From: Sipunculus nudus
Taxonomy: Eukaryota > Annelida > Sipuncula > Golfingiida > Sipunculidae
DNA: 64,000 nt
Assembly (NCBI GenBank): GCA_026874595.1
Contig: CM049317.1
Location: forward strand, 59,078,118 to 59,142,117
Direction of reading: 5' to 3'
The notes under the pieces are model-generated. The model ran no database searches. It saw only the letters and a list, made by a program, of their open reading frames with translations, and had not been told where the DNA came from. Shown here piece after piece: positions 46,745 to 57,958 of this stretch (positions within the stretch are counted from its first letter, which is position 1; each line of letters starts with the position of its first letter). The position numbers were made by a program, and so were the translations under genes.

Positions 46745-47995
46745 CGATTGAGTAACATCCTTTTTTCAGATCTTTCGTTCAAGATTATACTCATTTCTGG
46801 GCAACTAATACATCGGTTTTTCACATGTCAATATCATATAGCAATTAACCAATATGTACAAGGAGAATGCCGGTACTTAACCGCAGTATGCTTAGTAAAA
46901 ATGATCGATGCATTTCGATTCATTAACTTCCTCCGCAAACTGACCCCTACACTAATTCATTAGTACTACAGGAATCAAATGCTTTGTACAATACTATTTT
47001 GTCGGATTATTTATACATCTATACACTAATGCTGCGTCTATGGTGAAGGATGTACAAGTGTTAAGCTATGCTTACATCTTTAGTTGTGTCATCAGCGGAG
47101 CTGTCTTCTCTTGTGGCCGCTAGGTGGCATCACTGACAGTAACGCTTCGTCAGAAATTCTAGAGCTTTTTGTCGGTAAGACAACTTGAGCAAGCTGTTCA
47201 CGTTGGCCTCGGTGATACTGAAATGCTGTGCGGTTAAGGACGTGCGTGAAACAAGATTTCAGGTACGTGCGATATAGTTCATGTACATGTTTGTGTCTTT
47301 TTATGTTCACAAAGTCAGAACTTTCTATAACAAACTTTCATATTTGCGAAAGCCTATTATACTATTTCCAGCTTTGTCGGGCCGGCGAAGTTTGAAGCGG
47401 CTCAATGCAATGCACAATAATTTCCATTTATGATCCTTATAGACCATTTTAATCTAATCTGAGACAGCTGTGGCTGGGAACTGGCGCTGAGTATTCGGGT
47501 CCGTTACACGGACAATGAAGATCATATATTTTTTTTCATAAGATGAAGTTAGGCAAATCCGTATTTCGCTGGCCAAAGATTATACTAGCGATGCTAGTTC
47601 TTTTAACCCGAACAAAACACAACCATTTCGCACAGTGTACATGCTCCAGAAAAGGTCTATCGCACAACAGTAATCAAAAAGGGCGCGGTTCCGAAATGAT
47701 ACGGTAAGACACGATTTCGATCCGACATAATCGCAACGAGTCGAATTTTGGGTTCCCATTTAGGACACAGTCCCTCCACATACATGTTCAAAGCGACAGC
47801 ATATCAAACAGCTCACATATATTAAAAAGACCTGCCGCGTCCAGTTTAGTCTGGCATACGACTTTGTCCGACAGGACGGCCTGTAAGACAATCGTATGGT
47901 ATCGAATATGTGCATATAATTTGACTAAAGCTCTAACAGTTTGACTGCCTGTGCTCTTGTTTTGTCGGTTTTTATTTTTTTCTGACGTCACATGC

Positions 47996-48720
47996 TTAAA
48001 AACGTTGTGGAGATTCCCTTGTCTCGTAGTATGACGTATGATCTTGGTCCGGAAGTTGAATAGCTTCCTCGTAAGATGGCGGCCTGACGTCGTCGCCGAC
48101 TACTAAAAGTGTCCTTGAAAATGATTTCTTCGAAATGTCCAGACCGGTCAGCGTTTTACCGCGCATGGTGTAGACTGTCACGGAAGATTTTGTGAGCGGA
48201 AGTGTGAAGACTTCCGGTGCTTTCCGCTCATAGTTCGTTAAAGAAATGCTTTCATCTGTGCATCCCTCACGCTCTCCATCAATTCGTGTGTAACCTCTCC
48301 CCAAGCCGTGAGGGCAGCAGAATTTTACAAGGATCGCTACGGTAATTACCGCAATTATTCCAATACCAAAAACAATAATAAGTAAAATGCTCACAATTTC
48401 TTTTACCAAGTCGTGTGGCGGTTCTGCGGTACTTTTTCCCAAATCGAAAGTGCTTGGCTTTGGCGTTGACAACCTCTGTGTTGAGCTGGGTTTAAGTGTA
48501 CTATACACAAGCGAGGGTGACTCAAAGATCACGTTTGTGATTGTTGAGGCGCCTTTCGTCGAAAACCTTGTAGTCAAGCTTGAGTACTTGGTTGTCAGCA
48601 CAGTTTTTGGCGTTACTTTATCATCAGTCGGTATGCTGTTGGGATCGGTTGTGTTGTCGTCTTCGTCTATCTCCTGTGACGATTCATCTGGCGTGAGGCT
48701 CGACTCCCCTGGTCCCTGTC
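47996..48720 (-). CDS. Two-TM PPxY protein, last coding exon
   Basis: This is the last 240 residues of the minus-strand gene model whose first coding exon is 54994-55219. The acceptor TCTGTTTTTAG (AG at 48722-48721) leaves the exon opening with the last two bases of a Gly codon, matching the single base left by the donor at 54994. In joined numbering (316 residues), residues 77-180 are an acidic then Ser/Thr/Pro-rich stretch (one sequon at N98). A membrane segment lies at about 184-207 (IVSILLIIVFGIGIIAVITV), followed by KFCCPHGLGR, a typical cytoplasmic juxtamembrane patch with two Cys that might be palmitoylated. The tail ends with RPPSYEEA (PPSY 289-292). PPxY tails recruit NEDD4-type ligases in known adaptor proteins. 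Stop TAA is at 47996-47998; an AATAAA at 47976-47971 follows closely. The family is not recognised. Confidence 0.65.
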
Positions 48721-49126
48721 CTAAAAACAGATACAAACTTCTCAAATTAGAGAACACCCCGAGCGCGCACTCCTCTCCCCGTTAGGTTTTTATCCAGTTT
48801 TATAAACAATCATGTATTTATCTAAAAATTTCCATATTCTCCGGGAAAAGCTCAATGAACACCTTGAGACATCTGGCACGACAAACAGATAAAACGCACG
48901 ACAAACTAACAATTACCCTGCGTCCAAAAGATATAATAATCTTACATAATCTGCTTTTGTTTACTTTCTGGGGTGCAAGACGTGATACAAGTACTGTCAA
49001 ACAAGTTTACCCGATTTGGACCCAGGGACTTGTTACCATGACTGTAGTAAACGAGACTGTAGTGAGAGAACATTTAAAGTAAATAAAATATAATGCTCGC
49101 AAAAAGGAATGCAAGTTGGATTTTAT

Positions 49127-49582
49127 TTAAAGATGCCCATTCACTTGCTTTTTGAAAAGGAATTTATGTTATTTCTGGCTTCCTCTGTGTATGTATCAAT
49201 GATCTAAGGGTAATTTTGGTTTGAAAAGTTCTTAAAGCGCCTTCGTGAAGTATGCACTTATCAACAACATATTTGTAAACACAGCATTGTTGACAAACGG
49301 GAAAAATCATTTAACCTTAGTTAGTAGGTTGCATATATGCCGAGCTAGAAAGGTTACTTGTTGCAAAACATCATTCGCAAAGCTCTGAGCTATCTGACTA
49401 GCTGCCAGATGCCTTTGTTGAATTTGTTTTGATTATTTTGGTGGGCCCCTTTTTAATACAACCGTTGGTATTAAAAAAAAAACAAGTAGTCTGTGTGCGG
49501 GGATACCCACGTTTTCTGGCCTATTTTATAAAGGATCTAAGGGATTACCTTAAGTTTATAAAGTTCAAATAGATAGCTTTAA
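49127..49582 (-). mobile_element. TTAA-flanked MITE, copy 3 of 3
   Basis: A 456 bp inverted copy of the family at 9207 and 25474 has TTAA at both limits. It shares the GGTTGCATATATGC and AAAGATGCCCATTCAC blocks. Confidence 0.7.
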
Positions 49583-50293
49583 AACCTGCCAGCTTTCATC
49601 TACCTTTTGTGAAAGAAATAATGTGAATAATAGTGGGCTCTAGGTGATTCATTTTAAGAGTTCTTATAACGCCTCTGTGACGGATGTGTGAGCTTGTTTA
49701 TGTACAGGTTTTTAGTAATCACGATATACATGCGCCAATTTTGACAAACAATAAAACAACGCTTAACCTAAGGTGGGGGGTTGGTTGTATGTTTGTGGAG
49801 GTTGAATGGTCAATAGTTAATACAAAATGCCCTCCGCAAAACTCGTAGAATTGCCTTGTTGAATGTGTTTGAATCATTTTGCCCCCCTCCCCCCCCCCCC
49901 CCCCATATTAAGCCGTGCGTATAAAGAGAACAAGCGGCCTATGTGTGGTTGGATGAACGTTATATGGCCTACTTTTTTAAATGGTTCAAAACGTTTTTTT
50001 TTTTAGTTAATAGCCTTCAGACAGCGGAATATATAGGTCCATTTAATCAGGTGTGTTAAGCGGTGCTTACACGCTTCCGTGAGCAGAACATCTTACATAT
50101 TTTGTATGAAATTAATTGAGTTTAGAGGCATATTTAAACTACATGAATAACTGAAGACCTTTCTCATAATGCAGGCCTATACAAATACTCGAGTCTTGCT
50201 TAAGAGACTGGAGTACTTGGTCAGTGTTATTCGAACTCGGGTACTCGATTATTTTTTTCTGTAACAGATACCGGGTAGATGGATTGCACTTAT

Positions 50294-50590
50294 GTCAGGA
50301 GGATACGCCTTTATTCCCATTCGTGTGTGTGTGTGTGTGTGTGTGTGTTGGTTCAAGAAATAGCTCAGGCAATCATGAACGGAATCTCATCCAATTTTCA
50401 GGGCATTTCGGGAATGGCCAAGGAAGAATTGATTATATCTTGGTGTTGATCTAGAATGGTCCGGATTCAGGAACTCCATAAAGGAATATTTACAAATGTT
50501 CAGTCACTTGTGTACGAAATGAACTATAGGAATGGGGCCGAAAGAGTGAATGCCCTGATGGCAGAGGCTTGTATGCAGATTTCTAGTCTA
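50294..50590 (+). repeat. Dispersed ~300 bp repeat, copy 5 of 6
   Basis: It has (GT)n, CAATCATGAACGGAATCTC, TTTTCAGGGCATTTCGG, a TGGTGTTGATC block and a GTTCAGTCACTTGTG block in the family order. Confidence 0.7.
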
Positions 50591-50976
50591 GATTATAATC
50601 ACCGCTTAACTTTGTTGGTTTTAAATGCACGCACTTGTTATGTTAATAAAGGAAACAAACACCTTTGACCTGTCTTCTCTAGTTTCATTGCTAAAACTGA
50701 TGGAGTCTTTGTATGCATCCTTGATCAAAATGTTAGAACTCTTTACTCAATCACGCTTCAACAAGATACTAAAAGCGTGATATTGGTTATAACATTATTC
50801 TTTTCAAATTAACTCTACCTGTTCAGAGCACATCTATCTGCATGCAAAAAGTAACCTAATATATGTACGTGTATGTTCTGTGAGAATGATATGTCTTTCA
50901 TACTTGAGGGATACGATTATTAATTACATTCAGCGAGCGCACACGTGTGTTTGTGTGTGCGGGGGGGGGGGTTAAG

Positions 50977-51009
<33 letters not shown>

Positions 51010-52245
51010 CCCCCCCCCCCCCCCCATAATTTATAGCCCTTACATTAGTGGGCCAGGTCTTATACAAGATTATGAACCCGCGAACAGATAATTTCTAATA
51101 AATTTCGTGGTAAACACACACCCAACCGCAAACACAACTCCACCCACCCCTCTACTTACCCACCCACACACACAAAAACACACATTTTGTAAAAAAAAGA
51201 TTTACGCTTCTTGTTTGAGATTTATGACTAATATGGCTAAAATGTGGCCAGAGCGTCTATTGCTATATGCACTGGTTCATACTTTGGATACAGGGTGCTA
51301 GAGCATATTTCCTTTTGTCTTGTTATACACTTGTGTCTGAACGAGTCATTCATATTTATCGTCATCATAAATTATCCTCTCAACATCAGTGCCAGGTCGC
51401 CCAGTCTGCGGAAATAAATAATTAACCCTGACGTGACGTCACACTCTGAAGATAACAGCTGATAAGACTGGAATGTTCCACCGGGTGTCTCACGTATACT
51501 TCGATTGGATAAATAACAACCAGGTGATAGAATTTAGGACTGTATATACTACAGCAGTTTCGTGTACAAACTATTTCCTCCGGTTAAGACCCCTGGCCGT
51601 GGTCTTAACCGTGGTCTTAACCCAGGGGTGGCCGGGCAAACAACGACATACGGGCCGCGAAGTATATTGATGTCCTTGCCCTGTCCAAAACATTCTCGCA
51701 TCGAATAATGCCTTTACATGGTACCAGTTTGCAAATTTCAGGCTAAAATCAGGTTGATAAGGAATCCTTTTTAATTTGATAATGAAGCAACCTCAACTGA
51801 TGTTCGGCTGTTATTTATTAATTAATTACCAAGCAGTCAGTATTCAGATGCAGTTCTGTGAAATTAGTAAATTAGGTAAAACTTGTGTGAGTTCATTATG
51901 TGCGCATTCTTTGTTTCATTTAAGTTATATTTTGAACAGACTTTTTCACGTAGGAATATTAACAAGAGGGGTTTTTTTTCTGGCAGACTCACTTATGCAC
52001 TCTGTTTTTGAGTACAACTACACGAATATTATATCCTGATCCTTATAACCTTGTACTGCAGAACTGTGCACGGGCATTTGCGTATATTCCATTAAAGCTT
52101 GAGAAACCGTCCAGTGTCATTTTTGAAGCAAAACACCATAATATATTCTGATCTATAATTTTTCTTGTACCAAATAAAATGAATATTTGAAAATTACTTG
52201 TGTTTCTACGGTGGCTGATTAAGGACACATATTTTTCTTTATAAA

Positions 52246-52378
52246 ATCTCGAGATCTCGGCATAACATCTCGTGATATCGAGATAACATGTCTTGATCTC
52301 GAGATTATATCTCGAGATCTCGACATAGAATTAAAAAAAAATAGGACACAGACAAATAATTTTTCTCGAGATCTCGAT
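52246..52378. repeat. Cluster of ATCTCGAGATCTCGA motifs
   Basis: At least six variants of TCTCGAGATCTCGA or its half GATCTCGAG occur in about 130 bp, spaced by AT-rich words. Each is close to self-complementary. Confidence 0.8.
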
Positions 52379-52741
52379 ATAGGTAAAAAATAAATAACTT
52401 TTTAATTAAGTGAATTAAGCTTTTTTTAGGTTAAACTTGCCCATACCAGCTTTAACTACAAGGGTGGGCCTATAGTATCTAACGCCTTTAATAGCTGGTG
52501 CGGCCGGATACTGCTGAGAAAAGCTGCAAGTATGAACAGACCCGAAAGAAAAGTACAATATACAGTGCATTCAGAGGAGATTGGCATTATCAGCGATATC
52601 TTATTATAAAACTAAACTTTAAGATTTTTAATAATTGGTTCTGCACTTGTTATCAAGGGATACCTAGGGATCCATGATATATAAAACTATATACATATAT
52701 AATATATATATACATAACTCTGAAGAAAAACAACACTGTTA

Positions 52742-52789
52742 ATTCACAACAGTCTGTTTCACGGGATGCGACCCGATCATCAGATGAAT
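52742..52789 (-). ncRNA. Hammerhead-ribozyme-like motif (left palindrome arm)
   Basis: This is the mirror image of 52809-52856, read on the minus strand. CTGATGA is followed by a 4 bp stem II (CGGG with CCCG), then GAAA and a short stem III (ACA-GAC-TGT). Stem I pairs ATTCAT with GTGAAT. The base pair that normally closes stem II next to the core (10.1-11.1) is a U-U mismatch, which may weaken activity. Confidence 0.4.
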
Positions 52790-52808
52790 GTGGTTAAATG
52801 TTAATCAC

Positions 52809-52856
52809 ATTCATCTGATGATCGGGTCGCATGCCGTGAAACAGACTGTTGTGAAT
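52809..52856 (+). ncRNA. Hammerhead-ribozyme-like motif (right palindrome arm)
   Basis: The 48 nt fit a minimal type I hammerhead. ATTCAT (52809-52814) and GTGAAT (52851-52856) form stem I. The core boxes are CTGATGA (52815-52821) and GAA (52838-52840). Stem III is ACA-GAC-TGT (52841-52849), and the predicted cleavage base is U52850. Stem II is weaker here than in the left arm (CGG with CCG) and has the same U-U at its base. Hammerheads with very short stem III are known from Penelope-like retroelements. Activity is not shown. Confidence 0.4.
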
Positions 52857-52970
52857 TTACAGTGTTGTTTTTCTTCAGAGTTATACCGCTCTGGCCTAGT
52901 CTGTAGGCCATAGAGCACTTTACATCGGAGGGTAACACTACCTTCTAATATATATACATATATATATATA

Positions 52971-52975
<5 letters not shown>

Positions 52976-53051
<76 letters not shown>
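52976..53051. repeat. Interrupted (AT)n microsatellite
   Basis: About 76 bp with ACATATGT interruptions between the palindrome and the second hammerhead-like motif. Confidence 0.95.
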
Positions 53052-53054
<3 letters not shown>

Positions 53055-53172
53055 CAATATAGGTTCATTACCTTGCCTTGCGTCAACAGAGGGCTCGATC
53101 CGTAAAACAGAGAGCATAGATAATGTAATATATATCAAACAGTCCGAGAGTTCAGCTCATGTTCGATTTATG

Positions 53173-53216
53173 ACACTCTACGGTCCGTTTCGCCCAGAAG
53201 GCTCTTCAGATGTGAT
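53173..53216 (-). ncRNA. Second hammerhead-like motif
   Basis: On the minus strand CTGAAGA (53209-53203; the core allows any base at position 7) is followed by a canonical stem II GCC-TTCTG-GGC, with a proper G-C next to the core. GAA (53191-53189), stem III ACG-GAC-CGT and cleavage base A53179 follow. Stem I (ATCACAT with GAGTGT) has a mismatch. It shares the GAC loop of stem III with the palindromic pair but not their sequence. Confidence 0.4.
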
Positions 53217-53362
53217 TATGAGTACGGTGTGTTTACAACGCGTACTGCGTGCACAATTGGATTGGGGTGCGCTGGAGCGTATCGGATATGAGTTGCCTAA
53301 TTGTTAACGAGGAGGAATTTGTTTTGGTGCCTGCATTTGCTTATTAATTCTGATCTTGTGTT

Positions 53363-53410
53363 TAGTATTGAACACATTCGTCTGGTTTCAGACGAAAATG
53401 TTCAATACTA
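53363..53410. repeat. Short inverted repeat (22 bp stem)
   Basis: TAGTATTGAACA...CGTCTG, a 4 nt loop and the complement, with 20 of 22 positions paired. Confidence 0.9.
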
Positions 53411-53530
53411 CGTAGGCCTTTGAGGAAACGCTCTCTTCAAACTTAATTTTCAAAGTGGCCCTTATGACCCAAAGTGAAAAAAAAATAATCATCCTCTCTT
53501 GTACAGATCACGGGATGTATCATTTAATGC

Positions 53531-53726
53531 TGTTTGTAACATCATAAATATTTATAAATTCTCTATACAATTATAATGAAACCTGTCTGAAAGACCACAG
53601 GTCTTATGAGAATACCTGTCTATTAATGTGTTTGTAACATAATAAATATTTATAAATTCGCTATACAATTATAATGAAACCTGTCTGAAAGACCACCGGT
53701 CTTATAAAAATACCTGTCTATTAAGG
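53531..53726 (+). repeat. Tandem duplication, 2 x 98 bp
   Basis: TGTTTGTAACAT begins units at 53531 and 53629. The units are nearly identical and include the left end of the TA-flanked element that starts at 53576. Confidence 0.9.
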
Positions 53727-53840
53727 TCACCCTTGAAGGAGTTCACGTTGGTTATAACTGACCAGGCTAACAAGACCTTCTGCGAATCAAAAGAACTTGT
53801 TGCCACTCCAACGGGTGGACGTATATCACAGGTTTCACGG
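53576..53840. mobile_element. TA-flanked mini-element with internally duplicated left end
   Basis: The ends (ATGAAACCTGTCTGAAAG; from the right CCGTGAAACCTGTG) match the element at 44146-44249, and TA flanks both sides. The 98 bp duplication gives it two left ends (53576 and about 53674). Confidence 0.55.
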
Positions 53841-54626
53841 TACCTGATGTCTATAACGAATTTTATATATGTGATGTAACTATTATCAATATATACTATT
53901 TATAAAGGGAAAATATCTCTTGAGAACACTTTTTTATTCATATCCCTATTAAATTTCTATTTAAGAAAACAAGTACACGTAAAGAAGATATATGGAGAAA
54001 ATAAATAAACTATCAAGCTGGGCCTTCAGGATAAGACGTCAACTGGGTAATATGCAACAGGACATATCTCATACACACATTTAAATGGAGCTCTGTAGTC
54101 CATATAGGATTGTCGGCCAATGACATGATGTTGTTTTCCCCCGTTGTTATCAACGTGACCATAAACCTTATCAGCTCTCTTGTCAGCCTGACCTAGTTAT
54201 TCTTTTTATTATCAGCAAACCTATTGTTTCACCTGTCGCTCTTGTGGCTCAGTATGGTGTCGTGTATATCTGTACACGTGTGTCTGACAAGGTCACGGTA
54301 TTTATGTATGGACGTGTGTTTAGGCACAGTAGTAAATATAAGCAGATTATCCGACTTTGTATTAATGATTGAATATTAGGTTTTGCTATGTTAAATGAAT
54401 GTTTGCTTCATCCATATATGTTATCTGCATAATTATAGGATTCCAGAAGAGCTTGTGATAGTGAATATTGCACCTATTTGTGAAATATACTTTCATTTCA
54501 TATTCATCACAACAACTGCTTGTAGAGGTTATGATAACTCTGATCACGTTCTCTTTTTCCCCATATATATATATATAGTAATATCGTGATAAAGATAAAC
54601 CATCTAAAGCGAACGCACACACCCAC

Positions 54627-54628
<2 letters not shown>

Positions 54629-54667
<39 letters not shown>

Positions 54668-54668
54668 T
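54629..54668. repeat. (AT)n microsatellite
   Basis: About 40 bp of AT dinucleotides. Confidence 0.9.
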
Positions 54669-54993
54669 ATGTAAGCTGAGATTTATCTACCCAGGATAAT
54701 TGGCCCAAAATATCAAGGTACAATTATAAGCGAACACTCTCACGACAATCCAACTGCATAATTTAACAAAATATAAAAAAATATAATGTAAATATATGTG
54801 AACACACACACACACACATGTATTTGTTTATAGAATCCTTATATATGCAGTCAACCAAGCACTTATCACGCACATCCCTTGGTAACCCTTACAGGAACTC
54901 TTGAGTTTTATGGTTGTTTAATGGACCACTCCCGAGCTGGATATGTTTTCTTTTATGTTTATATAATTTCCATTAGAAAAAGGGTCAACTCAC

Positions 54994-55219
54994 CTCTTCT
55001 CTCATGAAGCGTGTCAGCGATCAGGACACCGGCAATAATCCCAAACACTAAAAAGCCAATGATGGCTATCCACACACAAATGAGCCATTTATGCATCATG
55101 CAAACACTTGGCATGGCGGTAAAAATCGCTCCCCGCGCCGAAGCAGACGATCTCCTGCGAGTGGCGGGCGTCCTGTCGTCTGCGACCTTCTTGCGCGAGA
55201 AACCGGTAACCACGGCCAT
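54994..55219 (-). CDS. Two-TM PPxY protein, first coding exon
   Basis: The chosen start is ATG at 55219-55217, which has a strong context (GGGACCATGG). An earlier in-frame codon at 55372 is GTG, not ATG, so the sequence between is 5' UTR or leader. The exon encodes 75 residues plus one base and ends at a canonical donor (GAAGAG|GTGAGT, GT at 54993-54992). Residues 7-33 are basic and Ser/Ala-rich (KK, RRR). A hydrophobic segment lies at about residues 46-68 (LICVWIAIIGFLVFGIIAGV) followed by ADTLHERRG. The basic N-terminus suggests an N-in signal-anchor helix. Joined in phase to 48720-47996 it gives a protein with cytoplasmic N- and C-termini and an external Ser/Thr-rich loop. If these exons do not join, this would be the start of a different membrane protein. 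Confidence 0.6.
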
Positions 55220-56640
55220 GGTCCCGCGGAGTTCAATATCAAGCAACCCCTTTAGCCCCCTATGGTCGTAAACTTGCGGCTGGAGTGTCGCTAACCCTGC
55301 CACTTGAATTACTTTATAAACACAGCGAGAACACCTTTTGACGAGGCTCCGCAATGGCGAAATATCACACACGATCGACCATGATAACAGATTTAGTCGT
55401 CCATTTTAATCGACTACAGTCCTCTCATGCCCTCATGGCGGATATGGCGGGCGGCGTGGCCAAAGCGAATATAAAATTATGATAGGGAAGATATGAATAT
55501 TTATTGTACGAAGGGCCTGGGATCAGGGTGGTACGGGTTTATTTTAAAGTCAGACACCTCCTCAGTTCAGAGTCCGTCTGTCACTCTCAAGTGCAGCGTC
55601 ATGTTTTATGGATTGATTACATGAGGTCGAGTGCTGATAAGGTGATATGATATATGCGCATGCGTTTACACAGCTCTCATGAACGCAGCTAATCCTGTAT
55701 GAACTTTTTCATAACTGATTTATAACACTTGGGTATTGATAAGTTAACCGAGGCTGGATTTCTAGTCAAGCTGGTGTTCTGCACCCCCCCCCCCCCCTCA
55801 AGCTCCTCTTTAATTACTTCCCCGCCCAGCACGATAGTGATGGGCTGGTTCATATGTTTTACTGACCCCCATTCTTCCAAGCAGCGTCATCGTCAGAAAT
55901 AAAAGCCACAAACACACCCACAAACAAGGTTTTCAGGAGAATGAATGTTCATTTGGCCACAACGTACACAGTTAAGGATGTATCACCAGTATTTATTCAA
56001 TAATTTATTGAATGATTATTAGAAATTTCAGTTTTAGGAGAGATAAAAAACCACGATACAGGAAAAAATCGCTCTTTTTTATATTGTCATGTAGTTTATT
56101 ATGAGTTCATTAAAAAGCGGATTAATGTTACTGGGGGGGGGGGGGGGGGGCTTAAAATAGTGTACCTTTTATTTCTTTTAATGTTACAAAATCATGTGAA
56201 AATTAATGGAAAGTTAATAAATATGTATACTATCAAAAAGATCACTGTACCCAGTTTAAAATAAAGTATACTTTATGGAGTCCTTTATGAGAATAAACCA
56301 TATTTGTTAATTTAGATATAGGGCTTTCAAACGGTGATACTACTTTAAATGATGCGAATGATAAGCTCGATACAATCACATTTTGTGCAGCTTCCGTGTT
56401 TTATTGAGCATAACACTGCTGTTAACAAGTTCGATATCTTATTACAGAGTATGGGGAAGCATCTTCTTTTATGTGCAATGAATATTGTATATTTCCGTAT
56501 GCATTTCCCTGGTATTAAAAGTCGATGTTACATATTTCCTGGTCTTAGTTAAATTCATGTTAGACAACATTGCCACGACAATATTATAATAATCAAACAC
56601 ACTGCTACTTCAAATTTCCAGTGTGAATAAAATATATTGG

Positions 56641-56642
<2 letters not shown>

Positions 56643-56687
<45 letters not shown>
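56643..56687. repeat. (AT)n microsatellite
   Basis: About 45 bp of AT dinucleotides, close to dispersed repeat copy 6. Confidence 0.95.
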
Positions 56688-56690
<3 letters not shown>

Positions 56691-56727
56691 TGACATATAT
56701 AAGTAGAAATATGCATTCTTAAGAATG

Positions 56728-56996
56728 AAAGCCTACGGAGGTCCCTTATGCGGGCTGCTCAGCAACCCGTTTTCGCATTCATTTATTCGGCCCATATTCC
56801 CAGGTTCACTCGTGTATAAGTGACTTTACATATGTTAATATTCCATGATGACGTCCCTGAATCTGGATCATGTGCAGGATTTACACCAAAGGCTAATGGG
56901 TTCTCCATTGCCCCATTCCCGAAAAAATTGACGTCGTTCATGATTTAAGTTGCAAACAAACACACACGAACAGGGTTGAGAACCTTTCAGAGGAAA
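56728..56996 (-). repeat. Dispersed ~300 bp repeat, copy 6 of 6
   Basis: On the minus strand it shows GTTCGTGTGTGTTTGTTTGC, a CATGAACGAC block, GGTGTAAATCC, an AAAGTCACTTATACACGAG block and a GGGCCGAATAAATGAATGCG block. Confidence 0.65.
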
Positions 56997-57758
56997 GAAT
57001 ATGATAATGATATCAGGAAATGTTTTTTCTTCCGTATCTTTAAAAATGCAAGCGAGTCCCCCCCTCCCCCCCCCCCCTTTAAGTCGATTTGCCGAACCCG
57101 CCCCTGATTGGGAGACGGGAACCCTTGGCATTATAAACGGCAATCCGTCCATGGAACTTTCCTGACTTAAGAGATAACCTGTGGGAACACAGATAAGCTA
57201 AAGTCACGTGATTCACCCACAGCGAGGCCAATCTCCACTAAAGGTCATCAAGGTGCACAAGTGCACATTTTCGAGGAATGGGATATTTTGGTGCGAATGT
57301 AATAAGTTACCATTATATTATGAATTTGATATAAACCAAATACAACAAAATTATTACTTTAAATTCTGCTTTCAACATGCGTATTATGTTAACATTACAT
57401 ATATTCCATACATTATGTAAATATTATACTCATTTTTTTTTTATTTTAATGGACTGACACGCAAAATGCCAGCAGTACACTCAGCAAAAAGAGATATCCT
57501 AGATCATGATAAATAAAAGATATGAATAAAAGCTTTTTGTTTCTCAAATGTCAGGCGATTAAAAAAATAACACTATCAGATTTACGACCATAAATGTAGC
57601 AGCCTTCACATCATGGTGGGGGGGGGGGGGGGGCTAAGTTAATCACGCATGAAAGGCCACCTTATTCCTTTACTTAAATACTGAAAAGGGCGAAGTGTCG
57701 GTCGCTCTGCATCTCCAATAAAGATTTTTGTCTAAGGACTCATCCGTATAACAATAAT

Positions 57759-57958
57759 CTGTCGGGATCCGGGGGGGGGGGGGCTCGGTCAAGGGGGTCC
57801 TGACCCTCCCCCCCCCCCTTTGGAACCGAAACAAGCTATTCTTTAGGGTTTCAAACCATATTTTGCGTCCCTGACCCCTCCTTCCCGGACCAAAGGACCT
57901 TATTTTTAGTTTTCCTGGGCGTGACCCTCCCCTTTCAAAAATCCTGGATCCGGCCCTG
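57759..57958. mobile_element. hAT-like MITE with G and C homopolymer runs
   Basis: The right end is the complement of CAGGGCCGGATCCAGGATTT, matching the left end of the element at 39738. The left end is eroded (CGGGATCCGGGG). It contains 13 G and 11 C runs flanking a GTCAAGGGGGTCCTGACCC palindrome. Confidence 0.4.

Larger units (their letters stand above)
52714..52884. repeat. Near-perfect 171 bp palindrome
   Basis: Two 84 nt arms (52714-52797 and 52801-52884) are complementary with only three mismatches around a 3 nt centre. Both arms carry a hammerhead-like core, one on each strand. The arrangement looks like two retroelement ends joined tail to tail, or a fold-back element. Confidence 0.95.
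48721..54993 (-). other. Putative 6.3 kb intron of the two-TM PPxY gene
   Basis: It is bounded by GTGAGT on the 55 kb side and TTTTTAG on the 48.7 kb side. It contains the third TTAA MITE, a partial relative of it (about 49640-49990), dispersed repeat copy 5, GT and CT runs, a CTCGAG/GATCTCGA cluster, the 171 bp palindrome, an (AT)n tract and a TA-flanked element with an internal duplication. Extra exons inside cannot be excluded, but none was recognised. Confidence 0.5.

Noticed and set aside
47092-47310. 72-codon minus-strand frame downstream of the two-TM gene
   Set aside because: There is no homology I recognise. It lies beyond that gene's stop codon and nearest poly(A) signal.
51583-51660. 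GGTTAAGACC/GGTCTTAACC hairpin followed by CAGGGGTGGCC, similar to hAT transposon ends
   Set aside because: No matching opposite end or target duplication could be located, so it is not listed as an element.
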